Shown here: piece after piece, positions 1-7,946 of the stretch | Layout of the letters: each line of letters opens with the position of its first letter | Numbering within the stretch: the first letter of the stretch is position 1 | Assembly: GCF_900105415.1 (NCBI RefSeq) | Contig: NZ_FNSM01000001.1 | Location: 4,694,501-4,758,500, forward strand | From: Streptomyces sp. TLI_105 | GTDB lineage: Bacteria > Actinomycetota > Actinomycetes > Streptomycetales > Streptomycetaceae | Direction: 5' to 3' | DNA: 64,000 nt | Program-made: the position numbers and the translations under genes | The notes under the pieces: generated by a model | Told to the model about the DNA's origin: nothing | Databases searched by the model: none | The model's input: only the letters and a program-made list of their open reading frames with translations

Positions 1-1
1 C

Positions 2-292
2 GCCGCCTCGCTCGGCCTCGGCGTCACCGCCCTCATCGGCATCTCCCTCTCCGACGCCGCCGACCACGAGGACGTGGCCCGCCGGCTGAAGGACCTCGCC
101 GAGATCGAGGACTGCTGGTTCATCGCCGGCGACGACTCCTTCATGCTCAAGGTGCGCGCGAACGACGTCGACGGCCTGGAGAAGACGATCCGCCGCCTCT
201 CCGGCACCAAGGGCGTCTCCCGCACCCGTACGACGATCGTGCTCTCCACCAAGTGGGAGAACCGGGTCGGGGAGCTCCCGGAGGAGGGCTGA
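2..292 (+). CDS. Lrp/AsnC family transcriptional regulator, C-terminal part (5' end outside window)
   Basis: This open frame runs in from the left edge and ends at a TGA at 292, giving about 96 residues. What is visible is the ligand-binding (RAM/AsnC) domain of Lrp-type regulators: a strand rich in Gly/Leu/Ile, then 'IEDCWFIAGDDSFMLKV' (the usual 'xxGxxDxxL' turn), a helix 'LEKTIRRL' and the final strand around 'SRTRTTIVLST'. The helix-turn-helix would lie upstream of the window. It is followed by mqnE after about 50 bp. Effector and targets cannot be inferred. Confidence 0.85.
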   Translation, partial: AASLGLGVTALIGISLSDAADHEDVARRLKDLAEIEDCWFIAGDDSFMLKVRANDVDGLEKTIRRLSGTKGVSRTRTTIVLSTKWENRVGELPEEG

Positions 293-343
293 GAGTACGG
301 TGGGCAGAGCTTGAATTCGGAGATACAAGGGAGGCGGCCGTAC

Positions 344-1507
344 ATGGACGCGGGACTCAAGCGCGAACTTGAGCAGAAGGTCCGGGACGGTGAGCGGCTG
401 AGCCGTGAGGACGGCATCGCCCTGTACGAGTCCGACGACCTCGCCTGGCTCGGCGGTCTGGCCCACGAGGTCCGGACCCGCAAGAACGGCGACGTGGTCC
501 ACTTCAATGTCAACCGGCATCTGAACATGACCAACGTCTGCACCGCCTCCTGCGCCTACTGCTCCTTCCAGCGCAAGCCGGGCGAGAAGGACGCGTACAC
601 CATGCGCATCGAGGAGGCCGTGCGCCTCGCGAAGGCGATGGAGAACGAGAACCTCACCGAGCTCCACATCGTCAACGGGCTCCACCCCAACCTGCCCTGG
701 CGCTACTACCCGCGCTCCCTCTCCGAGCTCAAGAAGGCCCTGCCGAACGTCTCCCTCAAGGCGTTCACGGCCACCGAGATCCACCACTTCGAGACGATCT
801 CCGGGCTCTCCGCCTCCGAGATCCTCGACGAGCTGATCGAGGCCGGCCTGGAGTCGCTGACCGGCGGCGGCGCCGAGATCTTCGACTGGGAGGTCCGGCA
901 GCACATCGTGGACCACCGCACCCACTGGGAGGACTGGTCCCGGATCCACCGGCTCGCGCACGAGAAGGGGCTCAAGACCCCCTCGACCATGCTCTACGGG
1001 CACATCGAGGAGCCGCGCCACCGCGTGGACCACGTGCTCCGGCTCCGTGAGCTCCAGGACGAGACCGGCGGCTTCCAGGTCTTCATCCCGCTGCGCTACC
1101 AGCACGACTTCGTGGACATGCAGGACGGCAAGATCCGCAACAAGCTCCAGGCGCGCACCACGATGGCGACCGGCGCCGAGGCCCTGAAGACCTTCGCGGT
1201 CTCCCGGCTGCTCTTCGACAACGTGCCGCACGTCAAGGTCTTCTGGGTCATGCACGGCGTCCAGACGGCGCAGCTGGCGCTCCAGCACGGCGCCGACGAC
1301 ATGGACGGCTCGGTCGTCGAGTACAAGATCACGCACGACGCCGACAACTACGGCACGCCGAACAAGCTGGGCCGCGAGGACCTGCTCGAACTGATCCGCG
1401 ACGCGGGCTTCCGGCCGGTCGAGCGGAACACGCGGTACGAGATCATCCGCGAGTACCCGGGCCCGGACGCGGACCGGCGCGAGTCGCCGCAGCCGATGCG
1501 GGTCTGA
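344..1507 (+). CDS. mqnE: Aminodeoxyfutalosine synthase MqnE (radical SAM, menaquinone biosynthesis)
   Basis: 387 residues. MqnE adds the product of MqnA to SAM to make aminodeoxyfutalosine in the futalosine route to menaquinone, the route used by streptomycetes; it is cytoplasmic. The radical SAM motif C-x3-C-x2-C is visible at Cys66, Cys70 and Cys73 in 'NMTNVCTASCAYCSF', preceded by 'HFNVNRHLN', and later blocks 'HIVNGLHPNLPW' and 'PSTMLYGHIEEPRHRVDH' are family signatures. The ATG at 344 is chosen because AGGGAGG lies 8-9 bases upstream; the frame extends to a TTG at 311 with no ribosome site. MqnC is the nearest alternative, but the overall sequence fits MqnE better. A strong hairpin terminator follows. 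Confidence 0.93.
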   Translation: MDAGLKRELEQKVRDGERLSREDGIALYESDDLAWLGGLAHEVRTRKNGDVVHFNVNRHLNMTNVCTASCAYCSFQRKPGEKDAYTMRIEEAVRLAKAMENENLTELHIVNGLHPNLPWRYYPRSLSELKKALPNVSLKAFTATEIHHFETISGLSASEILDELIEAGLESLTGGGAEIFDWEVRQHIVDHRTHWEDWSRIHRLAHEKGLKTPSTMLYGHIEEPRHRVDHVLRLRELQDETGGFQVFIPLRYQHDFVDMQDGKIRNKLQARTTMATGAEALKTFAVSRLLFDNVPHVKVFWVMHGVQTAQLALQHGADDMDGSVVEYKITHDADNYGTPNKLGREDLLELIRDAGFRPVERNTRYEIIREYPGPDADRRESPQPMRV

Positions 1508-1519
1508 CGCACTCATGAG

Positions 1520-1553
1520 AAAGGGCCGGCGGGGATGTCCCCGCCGGCCCTTT
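1520..1553. terminator. Bidirectional hairpin terminator between mqnE and the convergent GNAT gene
   Basis: A perfect 16-bp inverted repeat (arms 1520-1535 and 1538-1553, starting AAAGGGCCGG and ending CCGGCCCTTT) with a 2-base centre lies between two convergent genes. The A-rich and T-rich outer ends suit termination in both directions. Confidence 0.85.
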
Positions 1554-1580
1554 CCCGTGTTCACCTCAGCGGCCCCGTGC

Positions 1581-2114
1581 TCACCTCAGCGGCAGCAGCA
1601 TGATGATGTCGTCGCGGTCGTCGCCGGGGGCGACCCGGATCGCGTCGGGGACGCGGCCGACCTCCTTGTAGCCGGACTTGGCGTAGAAGCCGTCGACGCC
1701 GGTGCCGCCCCGGCAGGTCAGGCGTATCGCCTCGATCGCCTCGAAGCCCGCGGCGGTGCGGGCGGTGTGCTCGACCGCCGCCATGAGGTCGCGGCCGTAT
1801 CCCCGGCCCTGGTGCCGGGGGTGGACCATCACGGTGTAGAGCCACGCCCAGTGGGTCATCAGCGGATGGGTGTTGAAGGTGAAGAAGGCGGTGGCGGCGA
1901 CCCGGCCGTCTTCGTCGCGGCCGACGAGGAGGCGGGTGCCGCCCTCGGCCATGGCGACCAGGTGCCTGAGCAGGGCGGGACGGATCTCGTCGGGGGTGAC
2001 GGGGGGCACGAAGCCGACGGCGCCGCCCGCGTTGGAGACGTCGGCCCAGAGGGAGAGCACGCCGTCGCGCAGGGCGGGGTCGACGGCCGGGTCCACCTCG
2101 AACGTAAGGGTCAT
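1581..2114 (-). CDS. GNAT family N-acetyltransferase
   Basis: 177 residues, one GNAT domain. The acetyl-CoA binding segment 'VHPRHQGRGYGRDLM' (R/Q-x-x-G-x-G) lies at about residues 97-111, preceded by the beta-4 strand 'AWLYTVMV', and 'VDGFYAKSGYKEVGRV' is the usual C-terminal 'FYxkxGF' block. It would transfer an acetyl group from acetyl-CoA to an unknown amine. It is convergent with mqnE and divergent from the DUF4229 gene. The substrate cannot be predicted. Confidence 0.85.
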   Translation of the reverse strand: MTLTFEVDPAVDPALRDGVLSLWADVSNAGGAVGFVPPVTPDEIRPALLRHLVAMAEGGTRLLVGRDEDGRVAATAFFTFNTHPLMTHWAWLYTVMVHPRHQGRGYGRDLMAAVEHTARTAAGFEAIEAIRLTCRGGTGVDGFYAKSGYKEVGRVPDAIRVAPGDDRDDIIMLLPLR

Positions 2115-2249
2115 GGGCGGATTTTATCCATTACTTCTCCGGTGCTCAAGAGGCCCGGTCCCGGATCGGGTGCCGTCGCGTGCTTCACTGGAGGACGCTC
2201 GTCCCGCTGGGAAACTTCGGGATCTTTCGGAACGGAAGACTGGACTGAC

Positions 2250-2516
2250 ATGCTCCGCTACACGCTGATGCGGCTCGGGATCTTCGCCGGGTGCTTCCTC
2301 GCCCTGTGGGGTCTCGTCTACGTCGGCGCGCTGCCGCGCGGTCTGGGCGACTCGAACCTGCTCTGGGTCCTCGTCCTCTCCATCGTCGTCTCCGCCCCCC
2401 TCAGCTTCGTGCTCCTGCGCAAGGCGCGGGACGAGGCGAGCGCGGAGGTCGTGGCGAAGGTCGAGCGCGCCAAGGGCCGGCTGGACGCGAACCGGTCCCA
2501 GGAGGACGCGCTGTAG
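2250..2516 (+). CDS. DUF4229 small membrane protein
   Basis: 88 residues with two hydrophobic helices (about residues 8-28 and 36-57) and a basic, charged C-terminal tail 'KARDEASAEVVAKVERAKG'. This is the layout of actinobacterial DUF4229 proteins, which have no established function. The ATG at 2250 is preferred over far-upstream in-frame starts, because everything before it in the frame is antisense to the GNAT gene or unlike protein. It is transcribed divergently from the GNAT gene. Confidence 0.75.
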   Translation: MLRYTLMRLGIFAGCFLALWGLVYVGALPRGLGDSNLLWVLVLSIVVSAPLSFVLLRKARDEASAEVVAKVERAKGRLDANRSQEDAL

Positions 2517-2638
2517 TCGTATAAGGGCTACGTAAGCTTCCTCACAGACGTCCACCCCGGGTGGGGCCTTCCAAGGCTCCTGCCTGGGGTGTTCTGTGTT
2601 TCGGAGGAGAAAGGGCGCTCCTGCACCCCAAAGGAGAG

Positions 2639-2670
2639 CTTTGAGGTTCTCAAAGTTCAAGTGTTAACGT
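2639..2670 (+). promoter_or_regulatory. Promoter with overlapping 7-3-7 palindrome upstream of the leader peptide
   Basis: A -35-like TTGAGG (2641-2646) and a -10-like TAACGT (2665-2670) are separated by 18 bases. The -35 element is embedded in a perfect palindrome CTTTGAG-GTT-CTCAAAG (2639-2655), a natural operator position. The predicted transcription start falls within a base or two of the ATG at 2678, so the first peptide would be leaderless. This is a sequence-based inference. Confidence 0.5.
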
Positions 2671-2677
2671 GTTCGAC

Positions 2678-2785
2678 ATGAAGACGGCAGTGCGCTTCTC
2701 CGACGCCACGAGCACCCCGCTCGTGGCGCGCCTGCACGTCGATCTGTGCCGCTGTATGTCCGCGGTCTGTTGCCGCGCGCTCTGA
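2678..2785 (+). CDS. Cys-rich regulatory leader peptide (35 aa), putative attenuator
   Basis: A 35-codon reading frame starts at ATG 2678 directly after a promoter-like sequence. The peptide contains 'LVARLHVDLCRCMSAVCCRA', matching the arrangement of actinobacterial putative leader peptides ('RxHVDLxR..SA.C') found ahead of sulfur and cysteine uptake or assimilation genes. Four Cys codons sit in the last third (C-x-C, then CC), and the stop is followed by only 87 bp before the symporter start. Poly-Cys leaderless uORFs acting as cysteine-responsive attenuators are established in mycobacteria. By analogy, ribosome stalling on these Cys codons when charged tRNA-Cys is low would raise expression of the transporter. 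This is too short to be a classical gene call. Confidence 0.65.
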   Translation: MKTAVRFSDATSTPLVARLHVDLCRCMSAVCCRAL

Positions 2786-2872
2786 TCCGGCATCATGCAG
2801 CGGCCCGCGCCCAGCGCGTGTGTGCCGCACCCCCGTCCCGTATTTCCCGATACGCACCTGTGGAGTGTGCCC

Positions 2873-4204
2873 GTGTCCGCGTCCGTGACGCCCGAGACGA
2901 AGCCCCGGATACCCAAGGTCCCCTTCTGGGCCCAGATCATCGCCGGTCTGGCCCTCGGAGCCCTCCTCGGCTGGGTCGCCCGCAGCCAGGACGTCTCCTG
3001 GCTCAAGGAGACCCTCGGCCAGATCGGCGACATCTTCGTCCAGCTGCTCAAGCTGGCCGTCGCGCCGCTCGTCTTCTTCGCGATCCTGGTGTCGATCACC
3101 AACCTGCGGAAGGTGAACAACGCCGCCCGCCTCGCCACCCGCACGCTGCTCTGGTTCATGATCACCTCGCTCATCGCGGTCGGCATCGGCCTCGCGATCG
3201 GCCTGATCACCGACCCGGGCGCCGGCACCGGCCTCACGCCGAAGGACGGCAAGCTCCCCAAGCACGAGGGCTCCTGGATCGACTTCCTCACCGGCATCAT
3301 CCCGACGGACGTCATCACGCCCTTCACCGAGCTGAACGTCCTCCAGATCGTCTTCATGGCCGCCGTCGCCGGCATCGCCGCCCTCAAGCTCGGCGACCGC
3401 GCCAAGCCGATCCTCACCCTCTCCGAGTCGGTCCTGGAGCTCCTCCAGAAGGCCCTGTGGTGGGTCATCCGCCTCGCCCCGCTCGGCACCGTCGGCCTCA
3501 TCGGCTTCGCCATCGCCGACTACGGCTGGGACCTGATCGGCAAGTACGCGACCTTCACCGCCGACATCTACGTCGGCTGCGCCCTGGTCCTCTTCGGCGT
3601 CTACCCGCTGCTGCTCGCCACGGTCGCCAAGGTCAACCCGCTCCAGTTCTACAAGGGCGCCTGGCCCGCCATCCAGCTGGCCTTCGTCTCCCGCTCCTCC
3701 GTCGGCACCATGCCGGTCACCCAGAAGGTCACCGAGCGCCTCGGCGTCCCGAAGGAGTACGCCTCCTTCGCCGTCCCGTTCGGCGCCACGACCAAGATGG
3801 ACGGCTGCGCCGCGATCTACCCGGCGCTCGCCGCGATCTTTATCGCGCAGATCTTCGACGTGCAGCTGGGCGTCGGCGACTACCTGCTGATCGCCTTCGT
3901 CTCGGTCATCGGCTCGGCGGCCACCGCCGGCCTCACCGGCGCCACGGTCATGCTCACCCTGACCCTCTCCACCCTGGGCCTCCCCCTGGAGGGCGTCGGC
4001 CTCCTCATGGCGATCGACCCGATCCTGGACATGATGAGGACGGCCACGAACGTGGCCGGCCAGGCCCTGATCCCGGTGATCGTCTCGGCCCGCGAGAAGA
4101 TCCTCGACCTCACCGCGTACGAGCACGCCTCGTCGTCCCCGATCGACGACCTGGCCGAGGGCGCGGACAGCGACCGGAAGGTCGCGGTCACGGCCGCCGC
4201 CTGA
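2873..4204 (+). CDS. Dicarboxylate/amino acid:cation symporter (DAACS family), possible cystine importer
   Basis: 443 residues, multi-pass inner-membrane secondary transporter of the GltP/DctA/TcyP family. The helical-hairpin loop 'SSVGTMP' (residues 275-281) corresponds to the Ser-rich re-entrant loop, and 'TTKMDGCA' (about 306-313) corresponds to the NMDGT cation site, here changed to K-M-D-G-C. The GTG at 2873 is chosen because GGAG lies 7 bases upstream; an ATG at 2795 has none. Family substrates are glutamate, C4-dicarboxylates or cystine. The Cys-rich leader just upstream points to cystine or another sulfur compound, but that is an inference from context. Confidence 0.9.
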   Translation: MSASVTPETKPRIPKVPFWAQIIAGLALGALLGWVARSQDVSWLKETLGQIGDIFVQLLKLAVAPLVFFAILVSITNLRKVNNAARLATRTLLWFMITSLIAVGIGLAIGLITDPGAGTGLTPKDGKLPKHEGSWIDFLTGIIPTDVITPFTELNVLQIVFMAAVAGIAALKLGDRAKPILTLSESVLELLQKALWWVIRLAPLGTVGLIGFAIADYGWDLIGKYATFTADIYVGCALVLFGVYPLLLATVAKVNPLQFYKGAWPAIQLAFVSRSSVGTMPVTQKVTERLGVPKEYASFAVPFGATTKMDGCAAIYPALAAIFIAQIFDVQLGVGDYLLIAFVSVIGSAATAGLTGATVMLTLTLSTLGLPLEGVGLLMAIDPILDMMRTATNVAGQALIPVIVSAREKILDLTAYEHASSSPIDDLAEGADSDRKVAVTAAA

Positions 4205-4241
4205 CCCTCGTCGAGCCCGCCGCCTGATCCTCGTCAAGCGT

Positions 4242-4280
4242 GTACGTGCCCCCTGCCCGGACCGGGCAGGGGGCACGTAC
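4242..4280 (+). terminator. Hairpin terminator after the symporter gene
   Basis: Near-perfect inverted repeat: arms 4242-4260 and 4262-4280 (GTACGTGCCCC... pairing with ...GGGGCACGTAC). It lies 37 bp past the symporter stop and before the TetR gene. Confidence 0.8.
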
Positions 4281-4327
4281 GCTTTCGCGGGGCATCCAGT
4301 GGATCTTGGAAGCAGGGGTGGGGCGCC

Positions 4328-4966
4328 ATGGCCGGCGGGGCGAAGGCGCGGCGGTTGCCGCGGGTGGTGCGGGAGCGGCAGATGGTGGACGCGGCCGTGC
4401 GGTGCTTCGCCCGGCACGGGTACCAGGCGGCGTCCATGGACGAGATCGCCGAGCTCGCCGGGGTCTCCAAGCCCTTGGTCTATCTGTATCTGGGGTCCAA
4501 GGAGGAGCTGTTCACCGCCTGCATCCGGCGTGAGGCGGGGGCCCTGCTCGCGGCCGTGGACGCCGGGGTCGGGGGGCCGGAGGTGCCGCCGGACGAGCGG
4601 CTCTGGGCGGGGCTGCTCGCCTTCTTCACGTACGCCGCCGAGCACCCGGACTCATGGGTGGTGCTGAGCCGGCAGGCGCGGACGCAGGGAGAGCCGTTCG
4701 CCGGTGAGGTGGCGCGGATGCGGGACGAGATCGTGGGCTTCGTGGCGGGGTTGATCGGGGAGGCCGCCGGGGAGGCGGACGTGGTCATCACCGGGCGGGA
4801 CGTGGACGCGCTCGCGCAGGCGTTGGTCGGGTCCGCCGAGTCGTTGGCCAGCTGGGCGAACGAGACTCCGGGGGTGGCGGCGAAGGAGGCCGCCGCGACG
4901 CTGATGAACTTCGCCTGGGCCGGGCTCGGAAACCTCATGAAAAGCGAACGCTGGTCTCCCCGCTAG
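4328..4966 (+). CDS. TetR/AcrR family transcriptional regulator
   Basis: 212 residues. The N-terminal TetR DNA-binding domain is at about residues 15-62: 'MVDAAVRCFARHGYQAASMDEIAELAGVSKP' is helix-turn-helix, followed by 'LYLGSKEELF'. The C-terminal ligand domain is Ala/Gly-rich. It lies 108 bp upstream of a long-chain acyl-CoA ligase in the same direction, and a palindrome overlaps its final bases and the intergenic gap. The simplest reading is a regulator of its neighbour, sensing an acyl-CoA-type ligand; the latter is inference. Confidence 0.88.
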   Translation: MAGGAKARRLPRVVRERQMVDAAVRCFARHGYQAASMDEIAELAGVSKPLVYLYLGSKEELFTACIRREAGALLAAVDAGVGGPEVPPDERLWAGLLAFFTYAAEHPDSWVVLSRQARTQGEPFAGEVARMRDEIVGFVAGLIGEAAGEADVVITGRDVDALAQALVGSAESLASWANETPGVAAKEAAATLMNFAWAGLGNLMKSERWSPR

Positions 4967-4968
4967 CG

Positions 4969-4984
4969 CTTACCGGGCAGTAAG
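4969..4984. promoter_or_regulatory. Candidate operator CTTAC-N6-GTAAG before the acyl-CoA ligase gene
   Basis: The 16-bp palindrome CTTACCGGGCAGTAAG starts 3 bp after the TetR stop. A second GTTACCGG copy follows about 10 bp later, so the element is partly repeated. Its location between tetR and the ligase gene suggests a TetR operator; binding is not shown. Confidence 0.45.
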
Positions 4985-5074
4985 GTTACCGGCTAGTCCG
5001 GGCAGTCAGGACAACTCAGGGCTCAACGTACCGACGCACGACCTCAGTTCATCGCGCAGACCGAGGAGCCGCAC

Positions 5075-6961
5075 GTGTCCGTCGTCACCGCCGCATCCGA
5101 GACCGAGCCGGACGAGCCGCGGAAGGTGGTGGTGGACGGACGCGTGCGGGAGGTGTCCGTCCCCGCGCTCGTTCCCCGGGTGGCCCGCGGCTCGCTCGCC
5201 GACCTGCCGTACGACAACGCCCGGCAGGACCCCGAGGCCGTCCTCTTCTCCAGGAAGGACGCGGAGGGCGAGTGGTACGACGTCAGCGCCGCCCGCTTCG
5301 CCGCCGAGGTGCACTCCGTCGCCAAGGGCCTCATCGCCGCCGGCCTGCGCCCCGGCGACCGGCTCGCGCTCATGGCCCGCACCACCTACGAGTGGACCCT
5401 GATCGACTTCGCCGCCTGGGCCGCCGGACTCGTCACCGTCCCCGTGTACCCCACCTCCTCCGCCTTCCAGACCCGCTGGATCCTCCAGGACTCCGGGGCC
5501 GCGGCCTGTGTCGTCGAGGACGCCGAGCAGGCGCGGCTCGTCTCCGCCGAGCGGCGGCAGCTGCCCGGACTCGCCCACCTCTGGGTCCTCGGCGCCGGCG
5601 CCGTCGACCAGCTCCGCGCGGCGGGCGCGCGGGTCGCCGACGAGGCCGTCACCGCCCGCCGGGGCCTGCTCACCCCGGCGACCCTCGCCACCCTCGTCTA
5701 CACCTCCGGCACCACCGGCCGGCCCAAGGGCTGCGCCCTCACCCACGCCAACTTCTTCGCCGAGGTCGACAACGCCGTCCGGCTCCTCCACCCCGTCTTC
5801 GTCTCGGAGAGCAAGGAGCCCGCCGCCACCCTCCTCTTCCTGCCGCTCTCCCACGTCTTCGGGCGGATGGTCGCCGTCGGCTGCGTCCGCGCCCGCGTCC
5901 GGGTCGGGCACGCGCCCTCCGTCGAGGGCGAGGAGCTCCTCACCGACCTGGCCGGCTTCCGGCCCACGTTCCTCCTCGCCATCCCGTACGTCCTGGAGAA
6001 GGTCTTCGACCGGGCCCGCGCCACCGCCGAGCGCGGCGGGAAGGCCGCCGCCTTCGACCGGGCCGCCCGGATCGCCCGCCGGTACGGGCGGGAGGCCTCG
6101 CCCTCGCTCTCCCTGCGCGCCGCACGGGCGCTGTACGACCCGCTGGTCTACCGGCGGATCCGCAGCGCGCTCGGCGGCCGCGTGAAGTACGTGATCTGCG
6201 GCGGCTCCCCGCTCGGCGCCCGGCTCGCCGAGTTCTTCGCGGGCGCCGGCGTCGAGGTCTTCGAGGGGTACGGCCTGACGGAGACCACGGCCGCCTCCAC
6301 GGTCACCCCGCCGCGCCGGCCGCGCACCGGCACCGTCGGATGGCCCCTGCCGGGCACGGCCGTCCGGATCGCCGACGACGGAGAGGTCTGGCTCAAGGGC
6401 GGTCACGTCTTCGCCGGCTACTGGGACGCCCAGCGCGGGGCGGCTCTGCCGTACACCGACGACGGCTGGTTCCCCACCGGGGACCTCGGCTCGCTCGACG
6501 CGGACGGCTATCTGCGGATCACCGGCCGGAAGAAGGACATCATCGTCACCTCGGCCGGCAAGAACGTGGCCCCCGCCCCGCTGGAGGACTGGCTGCGCGC
6601 CCACCCGCTGGTCGCCCAGTGCATGGTCGTCGGCGACGACCGCCCGTACGTCACGGCCCTGATCATCCTCGACCACGAGGGCCTGACGCACTGGCGGCGG
6701 ATGCGGCGCAAGGACCACCTGGCACTCTGGGAGCTGGCCCGGGACCCGGAGCTGCTCGCCGCGCTCCAGCGGGGGGTGGACGGCGCCAACCGGCTGGTCT
6801 CACGCGCCGAGTCGATCCGCGCCTTCCGCGTCCTGAACACCGAGTTCTCGGAGGCCTCCGGCCATCTGACGCCGTCCCTGAAGCTCAAACGGCGGGCGGT
6901 GCTGCGGGACTTCGCCCGGGAGGTCGAGGAGATGTACGGGGCGGGGGAGCCGTCGCCGTGA
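5075..6961 (+). CDS. Long-chain fatty acid-CoA ligase (AMP-forming)
   Basis: 628 residues, ANL superfamily. It activates a fatty acid with ATP to acyl-AMP and then forms acyl-CoA. Visible motifs: P-loop-like 'VYTSGTTGRPKGC' at about 208-220, 'LPLSHVFGR', 'EGYGLTETTA' (A5), 'YTDDGWFPTGDLG' (A7) and 'ITGRKKDIIVTSAGKNVAP' (A8). Length fits the long-chain FadD15/Faa type rather than the shorter 500-residue ligases. GTG 5075 is preceded by GAGGAG. The TetR gene upstream is the likely regulator. The exact chain length is unknown. Confidence 0.9.
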   Translation: MSVVTAASETEPDEPRKVVVDGRVREVSVPALVPRVARGSLADLPYDNARQDPEAVLFSRKDAEGEWYDVSAARFAAEVHSVAKGLIAAGLRPGDRLALMARTTYEWTLIDFAAWAAGLVTVPVYPTSSAFQTRWILQDSGAAACVVEDAEQARLVSAERRQLPGLAHLWVLGAGAVDQLRAAGARVADEAVTARRGLLTPATLATLVYTSGTTGRPKGCALTHANFFAEVDNAVRLLHPVFVSESKEPAATLLFLPLSHVFGRMVAVGCVRARVRVGHAPSVEGEELLTDLAGFRPTFLLAIPYVLEKVFDRARATAERGGKAAAFDRAARIARRYGREASPSLSLRAARALYDPLVYRRIRSALGGRVKYVICGGSPLGARLAEFFAGAGVEVFEGYGLTETTAASTVTPPRRPRTGTVGWPLPGTAVRIADDGEVWLKGGHVFAGYWDAQRGAALPYTDDGWFPTGDLGSLDADGYLRITGRKKDIIVTSAGKNVAPAPLEDWLRAHPLVAQCMVVGDDRPYVTALIILDHEGLTHWRRMRRKDHLALWELARDPELLAALQRGVDGANRLVSRAESIRAFRVLNTEFSEASGHLTPSLKLKRRAVLRDFAREVEEMYGAGEPSP

Positions 6962-7003
6962 GGTCGGCCCGATGGGCCCCGTTCATCTCCCGGCGTGCTT
7001 CGC

Positions 7004-7252
7004 CTACACCATGAGGGGCACCTCGTGGATCTCGTCCGCCGCGTGTCCCGTGCGGGCGTGGACCCGCTGGACGGCCTCGGCCGAAGGGCCGCTCGACAGG
7101 CAGTAGACCGTCCCCGACTCCGGGTCCGCCCACGCCCGCTCGAAGTGGACCCCCTCGTCCTTCTCGATGGCGAGGTCGGCCTGGTGGGCCTCTTCGAGCT
7201 GCTCGGCCGTGATCCCCACCATGCCCCGGTGCACGTCCATGTACGTACCCAT
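7004..7252 (-). CDS. SCO4226-like nickel-binding protein (DUF4242)
   Basis: 82 residues, the size of S. coelicolor SCO4226, a small ferredoxin-like-fold dimer shown to bind nickel. 'YMDVHRGMVGITAEQL' and 'DEGVHFERAWADPESGTVYCLSSGPSAEAV' match the family, including His and Cys residues that could be ligands. It lies 31 bp downstream of the PdxH-like gene on the same strand and may be co-transcribed with it. The physiological role of the family is unclear. Confidence 0.82.
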   Translation of the reverse strand: MGTYMDVHRGMVGITAEQLEEAHQADLAIEKDEGVHFERAWADPESGTVYCLSSGPSAEAVQRVHARTGHAADEIHEVPLMV

Positions 7253-7283
7253 GGTTCACACCTCCACCTTCCATGGTGCGCCC

Positions 7284-7946
7284 TCAGGGCCAGAGCAGCT
7301 CGCGCAGCCAGCCGGTGGCCGTCGACGGGTCGCGGCGGTAGCGGAGGCGGATGTGGCGGCGGCGGGCGTCGCCCTGGAAGAACTCGACCTCGGCCGGTTC
7401 GACGACGTACAGGGTCCAGGTGGGGGCGGGCGCGTCCGGTTCCTCCTCGGCCCGGCGCCAGGCCGCCGCGCTCGCCTCGGCGAGGGTGTCGGGGGAGTCG
7501 AGGACCTCGCTCTGCCGGCCGACGAGCGCCGAGGCGAGGGCGCCGGTGGTGCGGGCGTGGAGGTCCTCGTACGCCTCCTCGGGGGAGCAGGTGAGGACGT
7601 GGCCCCGGACCCGGACCTGGCGGCCCTGGACCGGCCAGTAGAAGCCGAGCGCGGCCTCGGGGCGGGCGGCGAGCTGGCGGCCCTTGGCGCTGGTGGCGTG
7701 GGAGGCGAAGTGCCAGCCGCGCGCGTCGGCGTCGTGCAGCATCACCGTACGGACGTCGGGCCTGCCGTCCTCGTCCACGGTGGCCAGGGAGAGGGTGTGC
7801 GGCTCGGTCTGACCGGCCGCGGCCGCCGCCGTGAACCAGTCGTGGAAGAGGGGGAGCGGCTCGGGCGGGGCGCTCGCCGGGTCGAAGGACGGGAGCTCGG
7901 TGTCCCAGACCCGGAGGGAGCGCAGGGCGTGGTGGAAGTCGGTCAT
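7284..7946 (-). CDS. Pyridoxamine/pyridoxine 5'-phosphate oxidase family protein (PdxH-like)
   Basis: 220 residues. The FMN-binding split barrel is visible: 'LATVDEDGRPDVRTVMLHDAD', 'HFASHATSAKGRQLAARPEAALGFYW' and 'GRQVRVRGHV', with the C-terminal PdxH block 'RHIRLRYRRD...GWLRELLWP'. PdxH oxidises PNP/PMP to PLP with FMN. Here the start (ATG, 7946) overlaps the stop of the upstream FAD monooxygenase by 4 bp (ATGA), so the two are translationally coupled. That pairing suggests a PdxH-like oxidase with another job is also possible. Confidence 0.82.
   Translation of the reverse strand: MTDFHHALRSLRVWDTELPSFDPASAPPEPLPLFHDWFTAAAAAGQTEPHTLSLATVDEDGRPDVRTVMLHDADARGWHFASHATSAKGRQLAARPEAALGFYWPVQGRQVRVRGHVLTCSPEEAYEDLHARTTGALASALVGRQSEVLDSPDTLAEASAAAWRRAEEEPDAPAPTWTLYVVEPAEVEFFQGDARRRHIRLRYRRDPSTATGWLRELLWP

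Noticed and set aside
2650..4645. Long minus-strand frames (up to 662 codons) opposite the symporter gene
   Set aside because: Arg/Gly/Asp-rich shadow frames caused by high GC; the plus strand has clear transporter helices and motifs.
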